Program-made: the position numbers and the translations under genes
The notes under the pieces: generated by a model
Databases searched by the model: none
What the model saw: only the letters and a program-made list of their open reading frames with translations
Told to the model about the DNA's origin: nothing
In this document: piece after piece, positions 45,755-57,175 of the stretch
Position numbering within the stretch: position 1 is the first letter of the stretch
How the letters are laid out: each line of letters begins with the position of its first letter
Assembly (NCBI GenBank): GCA_019914995.1
Contig: CM034133.1
Location: forward strand, 6,076,001 to 6,140,000
Reading direction: 5' to 3'
Length of the DNA stretch: 64,000 nt
Origin: Acanthochlamys bracteata
Lineage: Eukaryota > Streptophyta > Magnoliopsida > Pandanales > Velloziaceae

Positions 45755-46233
45755 TTTTAAAAAATATCTCGATGAAATCTCACACGAATCCACACAAAAA
45801 TAAAAGAAAACAGAAATTAGATAAAATAGAAACAAAGAAAGAATGAGTGAGAGAGAGAGAGAGAGAGGAATTTTCCGAGCAGCGGCTGGCTGCTCGGTTC
45901 GCCGCGAGAACAGAGAGAGCTATTTTGGTGGTAGGAAAAAAGAGAAAGAAAAAAGAAATACATTGAGCACCAGCAGCTGCTACGAGATCGAAAGGAGCAG
46001 CAACGGGGTGCTCGGATCTCGGCGTGGAGCAGCGGTGGGATCGCTCCTGCAAAGAGGAGAAGAAAACACGCGTGAGGAAGAAAACGCGTGATTAAAACAG
46101 AAGAAAATGACGAAGATGCCCCTTCATATGTTTACCCAGCGCTTAGTTTCTAGCCGTCGGATCGCTTGATCCGATGGTCCAGAGCCAATGTGCACAATGT
46201 GTACTTAAACACAATGTACACATATCTATACCC
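45755..46233 (-). repeat. MULE right terminal inverted repeat
   Basis: Inverse of the left repeat. The same palindrome occurs at 46154-46177 with one arm change (CCGATGG for CCGACGG). A GA microsatellite lies at 45849-45867. Confidence 0.85.
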
Positions 46234-47300
46234 TATATATATATATATATATATATGGAGAACGATATGTTCATATTGCGTTCGTGCAGATCGAGCGCAC
46301 ATCATTTTCTGACTATCAGATCTTGATTAGACGGTCTGATTTCACGCACCGCCGAGATCCGTTTCTACAAACTTACGGAGTTACTATGTAAGGTTATTTT
46401 TGCCTTCACTTTTCTTCTCCTCTCCACTTCTTCCTCTTCTTCTCGCAGTATTCGATCCTCCCGCTCGCGATTGTGCGTCTCCTCCCTCCTCTCTCTTCTC
46501 GTTCTTTCAATTCTCTCTCAAAAGCTCTTCTTTTGCTCAGCCATCTAACATTTTGTTCGTCTTGGCTGAGCGTCTGGTCGTCGGCCGTCGATCAAAATTG
46601 ACTCTTTCAAACCATTATTTTCTTCTCTACTCCTTCTGCTACGCCTTATGCTATATTTAATTTCATCATTACTTTCACTAATGTACCGCATCCTTCGAAA
46701 CAATTTTTTTATTGTTCTTTTTAGGTGATTAGATGGACTTCGCTGGTATGAATTTTTAGTATGCATAACATGAATATCGTTTAGCATATTGGATTTAGTC
46801 ATCGTCTTTGCTTCTTTACTTGTTCTGATTTTCGTTGCAGAGATTGGGCGATAGTCATCTCCCCTTGGTTTATACTATTTCATAGTTTGCTATGAACTCT
46901 ATTACTTTGTCTTATTCTCCAGCTATGATCATGCATTTGTTGATGCTGAGAAGCGGATATGTACTGAATGCTTTGAGCTACTACTGCAACTGGTAGTGCT
47001 ACTACCCTTTTTTTTTTGTAGCTAGTTATAACTATAGCATTATCAACATTGTTTGCGCTTGGGATCAAGAAAGTCTATCTTCTTACCCTAGGATATAGTT
47101 ATAACTATAACTAAAATGGTTCTTAATTTCTTATGTTAAATAATAAATTCTAACTTGCTAATGGTGGTGACTTACATGTAGCTGCTTTTTTACTTCAGTT
47201 GGTTCTTCCTGTGATAAATTGATCGTTGAACTTGTATGCGTTTATTTAGAAAGATAAGAAACATGACATCTTCATTCAAGTCTCTAAAAGATTGTGACAT
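46234..47300. other. TA microsatellite and flank with a possible second TIR-like edge
   Basis: 46234-46257 is a TA repeat. Directly after it GGAGAACGATATGTTCAT and a GATTAGACGGTC word resemble a MULE-type terminus followed by a pyrimidine-rich leader, but no inverse partner was found. The rest shows no recognised gene. Confidence 0.35.
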
Positions 47301-47471
47301 CATCTAGTTAAAAGATCTTGTTGTCTTGCTTATGCAAGTGAGAGTTGACAGCCTGATTATCATCAATAATGTTCTCTGGCATGGAAAAATTGCAGACTCA
47401 AAGAATAAGCTGTCTGAAATTACTAAATCCCAAGGTATTAGCATCTTGCTAATGGCGATTTTGATTGCTTT

Positions 47472-47831
47472 GCAAAGTCCCTCCCGGCTACAGCATTTGC
47501 GCCTTCGCAAAGGATTAGGACAAACCTGCTAACCTATAGCTAGACTAACTCACCTAAGAACTCGCATGTTCTCCTACAACTTTCACTCAAAGTATAAATT
47601 GGATTACATAGTTTAGCACAATGATCTCACGCACAACAATATCTACTCATAATTAGAAAGCAGAGAATACACAATAAACGAAAAGAGAATAAGAAAACTC
47701 ATTGTAGGCGATTAGCAATGGAGTATCTTTCCGGAGTAAACTTTTTCAACTTGGTTAACTGCACTGATCAGTATCTTCTTAATATTCTCTTAACTGTGAG
47801 GCGCAGATGTTGTAACCGGGAGGGACTTTGC
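47472..47831. repeat. Inverted pair of Sirevirus-LTR-like fragments
   Basis: 47472-47504 is the inverse of 47799-47831 with 3 differences in 33 bases (core CCGGGAGGGACTTTGC). The motif belongs to the LTR family also seen at 51520-51560. This may mark a rearranged LTR. Confidence 0.6.
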
Positions 47832-48440
47832 GAAGTCTATGAGGCTGTAGTAAGTTGCCCTTACAAGAAGACTCGGTTTGACGTGGAGGTGTTTTGCGAA
47901 ACATCAAATCTCTATGATTCTGAATTAGATCAACGTTAGTAGATTTCAGTAAGGTATTATGTGACATAAACATCGGTATTGCGGTGTGGAACCACATAAA
48001 AATTTTATGTGCTGCATCTCTTATCACTTGTATTTGTTTATATTTTTATAATGCCTAGTATCTTTGGTGTAGGTTATTGTTTACACTCAATTACAGATCA
48101 GTAATCTTACATCGACTGATTGGTAACTGATCAAAGATTGTATTGCCGAAAGTGGCCGTCTTATTTTGAAATTTGCCATAACTCGATTCACCCTTTCTTA
48201 TTGTTATTCCAAAGGTATTTTAACAGAACTTTTCGTAAGGAAGATTGAAGAAGCTCCTAATTCTCTTGCACTGAATTCCTTCAAACCTTAGGTAAATTCT
48301 TCCTCTTGTGGTTGATGACAAAGTTAAGTTACTATGCTAATTAGGAAAATCAGGAACTAATTGAGATGAAACAAGTTGAAAGGGAGGTAAAGTAGAAGAG
48401 ACTACAAAGGCAATGATGAATTAGAAAGGAACTGCTACCT
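47700..48440 (+). mobile_element. Sirevirus-like LTR/leader remnant
   Basis: Contains the LTR-type block around GGCTGTAGTAAGTTGCCCTTAC and GTAGATTTCAGTAAGG, comparable to 51520-51720. It lies upstream of the Gag remnant in the same orientation. Heavily decayed; ends undefined. Confidence 0.5.
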
Positions 48441-48479
48441 TGCAAGAAGCCGGCTCATAACCGAAATAAATGCCCTCTT

Positions 48480-49010
48480 TTGAATAGAAGAAAGAAGTGG
48501 AATAGTAATAGAAGACAGTATGACTGCGTGGAGTGAGGATGACCCACCCTCCTCAGATGAAATCAAAAGTGGTATTGAAACCGCCAATATGTGCTTCATA
48601 ATAAAAGCTGTTTTGGATAATGAGGTTAGTAACACTAGCTCCAAATTTCCCTATGATAAACTGTATGATACTTTCTCCGAATTGTATGAAAATTTTAAGA
48701 GCACAACAAAGATATATAAGTCTCCAAAGATGTAAAATAGAAAAAACAAATTCATTTTATAAGAGTGCTTCTGTGAACCCAAATGCTTTCGTTGATTTAC
48801 ATATTGAAAACAAGGGCTTATTGTTTTACGATGATGTGTTTGAACAGATTGAAAAACTCATGGGTGAAAATGAGAAGCTTAAAATCACAGACCTAAAGAT
48901 GTCTAATGAGATCTTTGATTTGCATGCTTTACTTGCTAAGTTCATACAAGGTAAGGTGGGACTTGATGTTATGCTTGGGCATCATAAAAGTATTTTTTAA
49001 GGGAAGCTAT
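48480..49010 (+). mobile_element. Decayed Sirevirus-like Gag remnant
   Basis: The coding trace contains LMGENEKLKITDLKMSNEIF followed by LHALLAKFIQGKVGLDVMLG, which parallels ENQRLLQENKTLQ and LKASLARFVNRKDRLDAILG of the copia Gag at 1-870. The upstream part is acidic, with SYENFK-like spacing. It is a fossil of the same lineage; the pol region is gone. Confidence 0.65.
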
Positions 49011-49390
49011 CTATTTTAATCTAAATAGCAAAACTGAGAACCTCAAGGCAATGTCATTGGTAAGTACCTCTTATACAGCTTTTGTTACTTACTAGTGAAG
49101 CTTGTTTTGGGTCTAAGCAATATGTCGTACTGAATGAAAAACTATGTGATGCATAAAAATTAACAAGTGAATCTTGTGTCAAGCCAAAGCAAGTATATAC
49201 AAATAGGTGTTGACAACACAGGCATGTACCAACTAAACAAGTTTATACCTGCTAAGTAGAGGTAGGTAGTTTACACATTCAAATGGGCACTAAATGTATA
49301 AAAGTATGTACCAAATAGATACATGTAGGTACCAATTAAATACCTATAAAACCGAAAAATACGAGCATGTGTCATATAAGAAGTAGGTAT
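49011..49390. other. Low-complexity AAATAGGTACC-rich spacer
   Basis: Repeats words such as GTAGGTACCAA and ACAAATAGGT. Similar DNA occurs at 51915-52040 and 54269-54540, which suggests one old stretch split by two later LTR insertions. Confidence 0.5.
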
Positions 49391-50023
49391 TGTTTGAAAT
49401 CTCAAGGTGCTTTGATGATTCAATGATTAAGAATTATAGTTTATAATTTAGGTAAATTAACAATTTGAATCAAGTTATGAATATCTTCACAAAGTACAAT
49501 CATCATATGCATAGCAAACGAATAACTTGCTATATGTATATAATGTTCTTCATCGAGCATAAGGCTATCAAATTGATGAAGTATGAAAACAGTGTGAGCA
49601 GATTTGAACGAGCGTCAAAACAGAGCATTGAGCTGCAGACAGAGAAAACTTTGGACTCATTAGCCTTTTATCTTAAGTACTACTCGCCAAACAGAGAAGA
49701 ATTTGAGAGATCGTGATAATCTTTCACTTTTACATACTTCAAAGATGATGCAGATTTTATTTGAGCCCCAACTTCTCATCAGAGTTAAAGCAAAATGCAG
49801 ACAAAAATATTAACCTAAGAGTTCATCGAATTGGCATCATCTTAAATATAGAAAAATCATGATAGATTGAAGAAAAATAAAAAGTTACAGAAACTTTATG
49901 ACATAACTGGCATCGATCTTCAGATGCGACTTAATTGAGAGCTACTCATCCATTTCAAATTAAACTTTGAAGACTTACTGAGAAACACATCAGTTACAAA
50001 TTTACATCAAGAATCACAACAAG

Positions 50024-50483
50024 TAGAGATGCAAAAACGAGCGAACCGCCAAATGAGTAAACTGGGACAAGTTGACCCAACCAGGCCCGACAAAAATATA
50101 TTGACCTAGTCCTACCTGTATGCCTACCTTAAATTATTTATTATATAATATTTTTTTTTCATGTAACAAACAAAGGATAAAAATTTAAAATTAAATCGTC
50201 AACATAACCATTATACGTTTTAATAAAATTATTTTGAAAAGTTTTTATACCATATTGATTGAGTCAACGCCCGCCCATCCAGTTACTATATGCATTGATT
50301 GGTCAATGCATATAGTAACTGGATGGGCGGGCTGATAAAGTCAGCCCTATACTGTCTAACGGACCGAACTGGGCCGAGTTGGCTCGGTTCTGTCACTATT
50401 CATGAGCTGGATGGACCATGACCTAGACTGTTTGGCCGGGCCGCGTGGCAGCCCATTTAGCTTGGTATATATTTTCATCTCTA
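50024..50483. mobile_element. hAT-type MITE, 460 bp, nested in the solo LTR
   Basis: Ends TAGAGATGCAAAAACG and the inverse of TATTTTCATCTCTA form inverted repeats. Flanking 8-bp repeats ACAACAAG (50016-50023) and ACAATAAG (50484-50491) differ at one base, so insertion is older than at 17759 or 35386. GGCCGAGTTGGCTCGG-type interior and the ends link it to the other two copies. Confidence 0.8.
50269..50332. repeat. Perfect 30-bp inverted repeat (hairpin) inside the MITE
   Basis: Arms 50269-50298 and 50303-50332 are perfectly complementary, starting GCCCGCCCATCC and separated by only TTGG. Both arms being identical while the MITE's own ends have diverged implies a recent origin or copying of one arm from the other. 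Confidence 0.95.
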
Positions 50484-50800
50484 ACAATAAGACAAGATCA
50501 TGACCATACTGCAAAGTAACTACCAAAACCATGCTCATTGACATAACAAAACTGAGCCAACTTTGAGTTTGACTTTTTCTAAGAAGAATTTATGGATTTA
50601 ATCATAAGGAGATATCATACAAGTAATTTCAATATATTGTTACAATATTGCATCTCAAAATTGAGCAACTACAACATTGAAGAACAAGTTCAAACATGGA
50701 GCTGAGAGAAGGCCAAGCCAAAACCCAAGCATATCAAGTACTACACACTTACAAGGTCGGCGTAGGGCGATCGATGAATTCAACAAAGCAAATTCAAGTT

Positions 50801-51135
50801 TCAGTTCATCCCAGCAATTAGATCAGAGAACATCTTTGCATTAGGGTCCACATTAAGAAAAGAAAACTTCTCAGCGGACAACAGCGCACATGCCGAAGCT
50901 TGGAAAGTTAATGAACTAGAGATTGCATTTAATGCTACAAGAGAATCAAATCATGCCTTATATGGCGAAATTAAATGCAGAGAAAGGCTAGCAGTAGATC
51001 TATTGAGAACTGTCATATACCTACCAAACCCAACCGTTGAAGAACTAGAAATGGGATGCTGATGGGAGATGCACAAAGAACAAGTAAACACGCCACTATA
51101 GCTAGTAGGAGAAAGACAATAGAAAGATTTTCTGA
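50801..51135 (-). CDS. Candidate small membrane-protein gene piece, unrecognised
   Basis: Minus strand. A first exon piece (about 51135-51021) encodes a hydrophobic stretch IVFLLLAIVACLLVLCA followed by SPISIPFLVLQRLGLV. It ends before GTATATG and joins in phase across an 86-bp intron (acceptor TTGTAG) to a second exon (50934-50801), ALNAISSSLTFQASACALL, then SAEKFSFLNVDPNAKMF and a stop. The start exon is not found, and in-frame stops lie just upstream, so it is at best partial. It may have been carried into the LTR by another element. Family unknown. Confidence 0.3.
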
Positions 51136-52040
51136 CCATTTGAAGATTCAAGTTTCAGAGCTGTACATTAGAGAGGATATAAGAAGAAGAAGAAGGAACA
51201 ACTGAATTTGGATGTGAGACTGTGAGAAAAAGAGAGCACTAATAGAGAACCTTATTCCTTGAGCTTAAAAAGAAAAAAACACTAGTACTCACCACATATC
51301 TTGCTTGAACTTACTAAGATAGCATTCTTTGCAATATTTTTTGATCTTCTCACTTTTGTTTACACTGAATTTAGTTTAACTCCTATGAGATTGATATCTG
51401 TGCTTAAATCTGAGCTTGTAACAAACATACACAAAGTTGTATAAGTGCATGATGCATTTTGAGAAATGCTTGGCTAAGCCTTGTGGTTATAACTAATCTT
51501 GAAAAAGGAGCTACTATTGTGCAGCCGGAGAGACTTGGTGAAATCTAGGAGGCTGTGTTAGTTCATTTTGAAGAGAAAATCGATTGAGATAAGGGTGACT
51601 TTCTAAGCACATTGCCTTAGTGTTGTAGCTATTTTTTTTAATAGATTAATGGCCTTACACTCTTGATGAAGAGTGGTCGTAGATTTCGATAAAGCGATTT
51701 GCCGAACCACGTAAGTTCTTGTGCACCTATGTTTTATCCTTCTGTGTGTTTTAAACTGTAATAAAATCTCTGACAGTTTATTGTGCAGGAAATTGTATAC
51801 ACATAGCTGACTATATTGCTGTTTCCTATAGGAAATTTTATAACAAATTTTTTAGATATCAACTCAATTCACCCCTCCCTCTCGAGTTGACTGTACGGGT
51901 TTGCCAACAGGTAACAACTTCATACAGGTATAGTAAATACAAGTGATAATCAAAGATATACACATAAATACCATGTAACTTGTAATAACTATAACTCTGT
52001 GGGCTAAAGAAAACTATAGCTGAAACTAGTGGCCCTAACA

Positions 52041-54268
52041 TGTAATGTCTCTGTTTTTATTTTTCTTTCTTCTTCCTACCTTCTTCCTCACTGCTCTGCA
52101 CGAACCCATCAGCCCTCACTGCTCCGGTTCCTCTCCGGCGTGAAATCCACCCCTCTCCGGCGATATTCACTTCATTTCATCTTCTCAAGCCTCCTCTTCC
52201 TCATTTTCGGTAGTCCTTATTAAGTCCGGCGAGCTACGCCGTGCGGGACAAATTCTTAAAATTTGTCCGGCCATTTTGCCGGTGTTCCGGCGAAGGAAAG
52301 TAGCTAGAAACGTTCCCCTTAACTTGCTAAGTCTTTTCCCTCATTTATTTGCGTTGACTTTCACCTCCGTTAGTTGATTTCGTGCGAGTTCGCCACCGGA
52401 CGATAATTCGTCGATTCCAGCCGCCGGCGACAAAATTGAAACTCGTCGTCTATTCCATTGGATTCTACTAGCAGTGTTGGTCATTTTTATTGCTTTGAAC
52501 GCACTTGACCGGAACACTAGCTCGCCGGAATCCAGCGAACTTTCCGGCGACTCGGTTAGGTGAGTTAAAAATACTTGCTTTACTTATTTGTAATTATTAT
52601 TAGATGAATTATTAATTCGTTTCGTTTTAGGAAATCGTTGGATTGAAAATACGCGACTTGTTGCTGATTCAAGTCGTTTTAGCATTCGATCGTCTCACCT
52701 CGTCGGTAAGCTTCTTGGATTCGTTAGTTAGGTATTTATTTAAAGTATTTGATTTAGCTTTCGTTAGCGTGCTTGTTATTGAATATGCGCGTATGCATGT
52801 TAGGTGGTACGAGTGATTTGAGTTCGGACGGTGCGGCTTAGAGTTGACGGTTGATATAAATACTTGCTTGGATTACAGGTGAGGGTTACCGTGCCACCTT
52901 TTCTTTCTAGATTAACTTTAGGCTTTCGGCACAGGTAGCATTTGCTTTGGAAATTCTGGCCTACCTTGTCATTGTCGTTATATATTATGATTTATCATTC
53001 ATGCTACATATGTCTGTACATGCTTAGATTTATTTCACATTATGTTTATACTTAGTACTAACATGTTTGCATATTGTAGACTATGTGGCATAATTATGAG
53101 AATATGCTATATACATGTCAATATTTTTCTTTCATATATGCATAAGTATAATCACGATAGCATTGAAAGCATTGGGCATAGTATGTTCATTGAGTGAAAA
53201 CCAATTATGTTGCATCTACTTGTTAGGGACTTCATTGGTATGGGACAATACAGAACCTAACAAGTATTGTCGTAACCTATTATATTATGTATGCTTGAAT
53301 GAGATATTGATATGGTGGGTCCCAGGACATACTGGGCATCGAACTGTGATGATATTGCTTGCCGGTGGGTCCCAGAATATATTGGGCACCGAGCTCGCTT
53401 GTGACTTGATATATATAAAAGTATGACATATGTATGCTTGTATGATATACCTGATAGCGTGATGTGAGTTGGAGATATGATCTGACTCGATCGTCTATCT
53501 TGTATGACTGTTAACTTGATGCATTCACATACATCATTATATATATTTGATTGCATAGGTGCACTATGTATATGTATATATATTATAGCCTTGAAAGTGT
53601 CGCATAACATTGTTTCATATTATCGTATATCTCTGCTAAGAACTGAGTCGGTATGGGACGATTCAGGACTTAGTAGCATCTGATCTGATCTATCGTTGCA
53701 TCTGCTTCATGTAGATACTACTTAATGCATTATGTAAATTGGGCATTCTGCTGTTTTACCTCACTGAGACTGGGCTCACCCTCTTTTCTCTTTTTGGCCT
53801 CCCCCAGATAGGTCAGAAGCTAGCGGGCGCTAATTAGACTCGATATTGCTGGAGCGAGAGCGTACGGAGGGTATTTTATGAATCTTTTGGCATGTAGTTA
53901 GCTCTGTAATCTTCGAAGGACATTGACTTTCTTGTACTTTATTGTATGTGGTATTGCGATGGTATTTATTTTGGATTGTAATAGGTGACGGTTGCTACCG
54001 GTAGCCTATAGATATTTTTTTGCTAGTTTTAGTATTTATATGATTTTGTTTATTTGTTCTGTTTTGTCGTTATTAAGTGACTTATCGTGGTACAGTTTTC
54101 AACTTAAAATTATAGGGAAGATTTTGCTGAAATTTTATGTTTTTGGAGATATTTGGTGAACCGTTTATGATGTTTTTGGGTCAGGCTTACTGGATTAGGC
54201 CGAGTTTGGGCCTTGTCTAGACTCGGTTTAGTCCAATACCGGTCAAGGTCTAGTTTTGGGTCTTAACA
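52041..54268 (+). mobile_element. Probable solo LTR, long Ty3/gypsy type (about 2.2 kb)
   Basis: Begins TGTAATGTCTCTG and ends GGGTCTTAACA, giving TGT...ACA termini; flanks are TAACA and TAACT (4 of 5). The interior has CCGG-rich leader-like DNA (52.1-52.6 kb), two GGTGGGTCCCAG repeats (53317 and 53365) and a GGCTCACCCTC...CAGATAGGTCAG region near 53775-53815. The last recalls long LTRs of Tekay/Del-like gypsy elements. No coding domain found. The same low-complexity DNA lies on both sides, supporting insertion. Confidence 0.45.
53310..53400. repeat. Imperfect direct repeat GGTGGGTCCCAG...TGGGC(A)(T/C)CGA
   Basis: Two copies about 48 bases apart within the putative solo LTR. Confidence 0.7.
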
Positions 54269-54565
54269 TAACTATAGCTACAAATAAGTAGGTACCAGCA
54301 AAAACTTACCAAGTAACTACATCTGTGAATCAACTAAAAAGAAGTAGTTATCGAATAAGTAGAAAAGTAGGTACCGACAAAATAAAGTTAAAGACAAAGT
54401 GTATAGAAGTAGTAGGTGTGTCTATACAAATAGGTAGCAAGCATATAGAAGTAAGTATTATGTGCATACAAATTATGTCAGGAATGAGGTTAACTGTCCA
54501 GCGAGCCTATGCGAAGAAATAGAGTGAAATTCCAACAAAGAAATTTCATAGGATGCAAGAGTGGA
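54269..54565. other. Low-complexity AAGTAGGTACC-rich spacer
   Basis: Continuation of the DNA seen at 49011-49390; no gene. Confidence 0.5.
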
Positions 54566-57175
54566 TGTTAATAGCGGTGTAAAGCTTCTGGTGCTGCGGA
54601 AAGAGTTAATTACATTAGATAGTATTATGTTTAGGTATAGTAGAAGTGTTATGTTTAATTAGGAAGCACATGTTTGTTTCAATTGTAGGAGTTGGTTTCC
54701 TTAGGAAACACATGCTTTAAGTGTTCCAGTTGGAAGGAAACTCTAATAGCTTAGGACTCTAGTAATGCCCAAGCTATAAATAGGATGTTGGCATCTAGCA
54801 GATGCATGAAGATCATTGTTATTTTATATCAGTTTTAATTTTATTTTCCGCACTTTTGTTATCTACTCCCTAGTTCTCCGCTCAACGGTTTTGAGGCTAT
54901 CTCGAACTGCAACAAGTTGTATCAGAGACGTCCGTCCCATGGATTCATCAACAACCACCAATCAAGACTCACCTTCATCACCAGCTTCTCCACATGATGT
55001 ATGCTCCACCACCTTCTTACAAACACCGGCAACCCCTCATAAGTCATTATCCAACCCATGTGAGAATAATGCCGATAGGTATAATCCTTTCACATCGGCA
55101 CTTAACCACTTTTCTCGCCAAACAGCAGACTTAATGGAGTTTATCAAAACACAATGCCCACTTCCACTAGTTAGGAAAGAAATCGAATCAATCAACTAAT
55201 CTTCCTTACATGCAGTCCAAAATCCGTCAATACCTACCAACGATAGTTATGCCAATTTACCAACCACATCCAAGTACACAAAAACCCTTCCTATGGTCAA
55301 CAATATAATCATGTCTCCATCACAACATATACTACCAGTAGTGCCACTGCAATAGAACATTGCGGCATTGCAACAACCAAACACCTCGGCTTTAATAACA
55401 CCCATCCCCTATATGTCCAAGTCAATGCCACTAACTTCAGCTGGCCATCTGAACTTACCACCACACCCAGCCCACATGACCCAGTACAATATGCATCCTC
55501 CTAGCCGATCTAGTTGTCAACCAGAAAACTATAACATCGCTCACTGCTAGCAAACTTCAAGCTTGCTACCTTCCGCACCACCCACATTGGTCCAACAAAC
55601 CGCACCACTTAAGTAGCGCTATAGGTTCCTAAATTTTGATGGCAAAGAGCCACACGATTGGCTATATTTTGTGAAAAATTATATCAAATGCTACCGGACT
55701 TCGGCTGCCAACGAAATTACCATAGCGGCCATGTATTTTCAAGGCGAAGCTAATAGGTGGTATAGAAACTATGAGCAAGATAGACCACATCACTCGTGGG
55801 AGGAACTAACTGTAGCACTTCTTCGCTGGTTCGGTCCTACGACCTTCGGTAACACTAGTTTCTCCTTGCAGCAATTGGACAAACTGATACGTTGAGTGAA
55901 TACCAAGTTGCATTTGAAGATTTACACGATCTCGGTTGGAACCTACTTCAAAGAAGGACTTAATTGGACGGTTTTGTGGCTCCTTGTCGAGCAAATTTGC
56001 CATGGATGTCATGGCTGTGCAACACACAGTGTTGCAGTAGGCTTACTTGCTTGCTCGCATTTTAACCAAATGCTAGCTACAGAATATCAAGCTTCCAAAC
56101 AGAACTGAATCCGTTCATCTTTGTCTATGCAAGCACCACTGACTAATCAAGTTACTAGCTTGGGTCAGCTTCACACCAACCAAAAGCAGTCATTATCGAC
56201 CTCTGACATCAACGAAAGAAGAGCTAAGGGACTTTGCGTCTACTATGATGCAAAGTACTACAAAGGACGCAAATGCACCAACATATATTCTATTGCAAGC
56301 TTGGAAGGAGACGAAAGTGAGGAAGAAACTTCTAGTGAGTCATATGAGGAAGCAATGCCAGAAGATGTTGTCTTGTCATTGAGAGCAATGCAACGGCAAA
56401 CTGGTCCACAGAGTACGAGTAGAAGGCAAAATAAAAACGCAATGAGTCTTTATCCTAATCAGCTCAGGGAGTACACAAAACTTCATAATGGAGAGGCTTA
56501 CAAAACACTTATGGCTAATACCGCAGGGGGGTACGGCTGTTGAAGGTAGAGTTGGCCGATGGTAGGCCGCAATCAATTAGAGTGGTATACAAACATATTC
56601 CTTTTGAGATTCAAGGAGTGATGTGAACAATGATGCATACCCATTTCCTTTGGGAGGAATGGATTTAGTGCTTGGCATATAGTGGTTAGAAAGCCTTGGA
56701 GAGGTAGTGTGTGACTAGAAGAAGTCCTGTATGCGCTTTTCTTTGCAAGGTAGGGAATTTGTTTTGCAAGGAATATGCGAAGGCCAAGTTTCTCGATTCA
56801 CTAGCCTGCACTCCAGCCACAAGCTGTGCTCTTTACACCTAATGGCAAGAGCCTAGCTCAGAGGCACTATCACAAGCTCCCTTGAAGTTCATCCACAATT
56901 GCAACCAGTGATCTTCAGCTATGCATCTGTATTTAGTTCCATCCTAGAGATGCCTCAAAAAAGAATCTATGATCATCCCATCCCTCTTGTTCCTAGGGCA
57001 AAGCCAGCTAATGTATGGCCCTATCGGTACCCACAAGTGCAAAAGGGAGAGATGAGAAAATAGTGGCACAAATGCTCTCTCAAGGCATTATATACCCTAG
57101 CTGCTCCGCTTTTTCTTCACTAGTCCTCCTTGTAAGAAAAAAGGATGGCTCTTGAAGATTGTGTGGACTATAGAT

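Larger units (their letters stand above)
39618..46233 (+). mobile_element. Mutator-like element (MULE), 6.6 kb, with long TIRs and a FAR1/MURA transposase pseudogene
   Basis: Both ends start GGGTATAGATATGTGTACAT in inverse orientation (39618 and 46233), and similarity continues inward for about 480-520 bases, including a CGGATC-centred palindrome, a GAGCACC(C)C block and a TTTGTTTCTATTTT block. The element lies in a TA microsatellite, so its 9-bp target duplication (TGTATATAT / TATATATAT) is ambiguous. It contains a FAR1-like transposase pseudogene (41.3-43.5 kb), a short non-coding transcript-like region before it and A-rich tandem repeats after it. Both ends look intact; the transposase does not, so movement would need a related enzyme in trans. 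Confidence 0.9.
49391..51909 (+). mobile_element. Probable solo LTR of the Sirevirus-like family, with a nested MITE
   Basis: Begins TGTTTGAAATCTCAAGG and ends GGTTTGCCAACA. Its first about 55 bases match the start of the LTR at 6179, and its end (CTCAATTCACCCCTCCCT then GAGTTGAC) matches that LTR's end. Flanks are GGTAT (49386-49390) and GGTAA (51910-51914), a 4-of-5 target duplication. No internal element sequence follows, hence solo. A hAT MITE sits inside at 50024-50483, and the 50.5-51.3 kb part has no counterpart in the other LTR. Confidence 0.65.

Noticed and set aside
45780-46100. Ser/Arg-rich frames near 46 kb
   Set aside because: They fall in the MULE right TIR and its GA microsatellite; the left TIR gives a similar spurious frame at 39747-39962.
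47326-47532. 68-residue ORF near 47.4 kb
   Set aside because: Partly overlaps an inverted LTR fragment and resembles no family.
52029-52223. Short ORF with a signal-peptide-like start
   Set aside because: Starts at the edge of the putative solo LTR and covers its CT-rich leader; no downstream domain.
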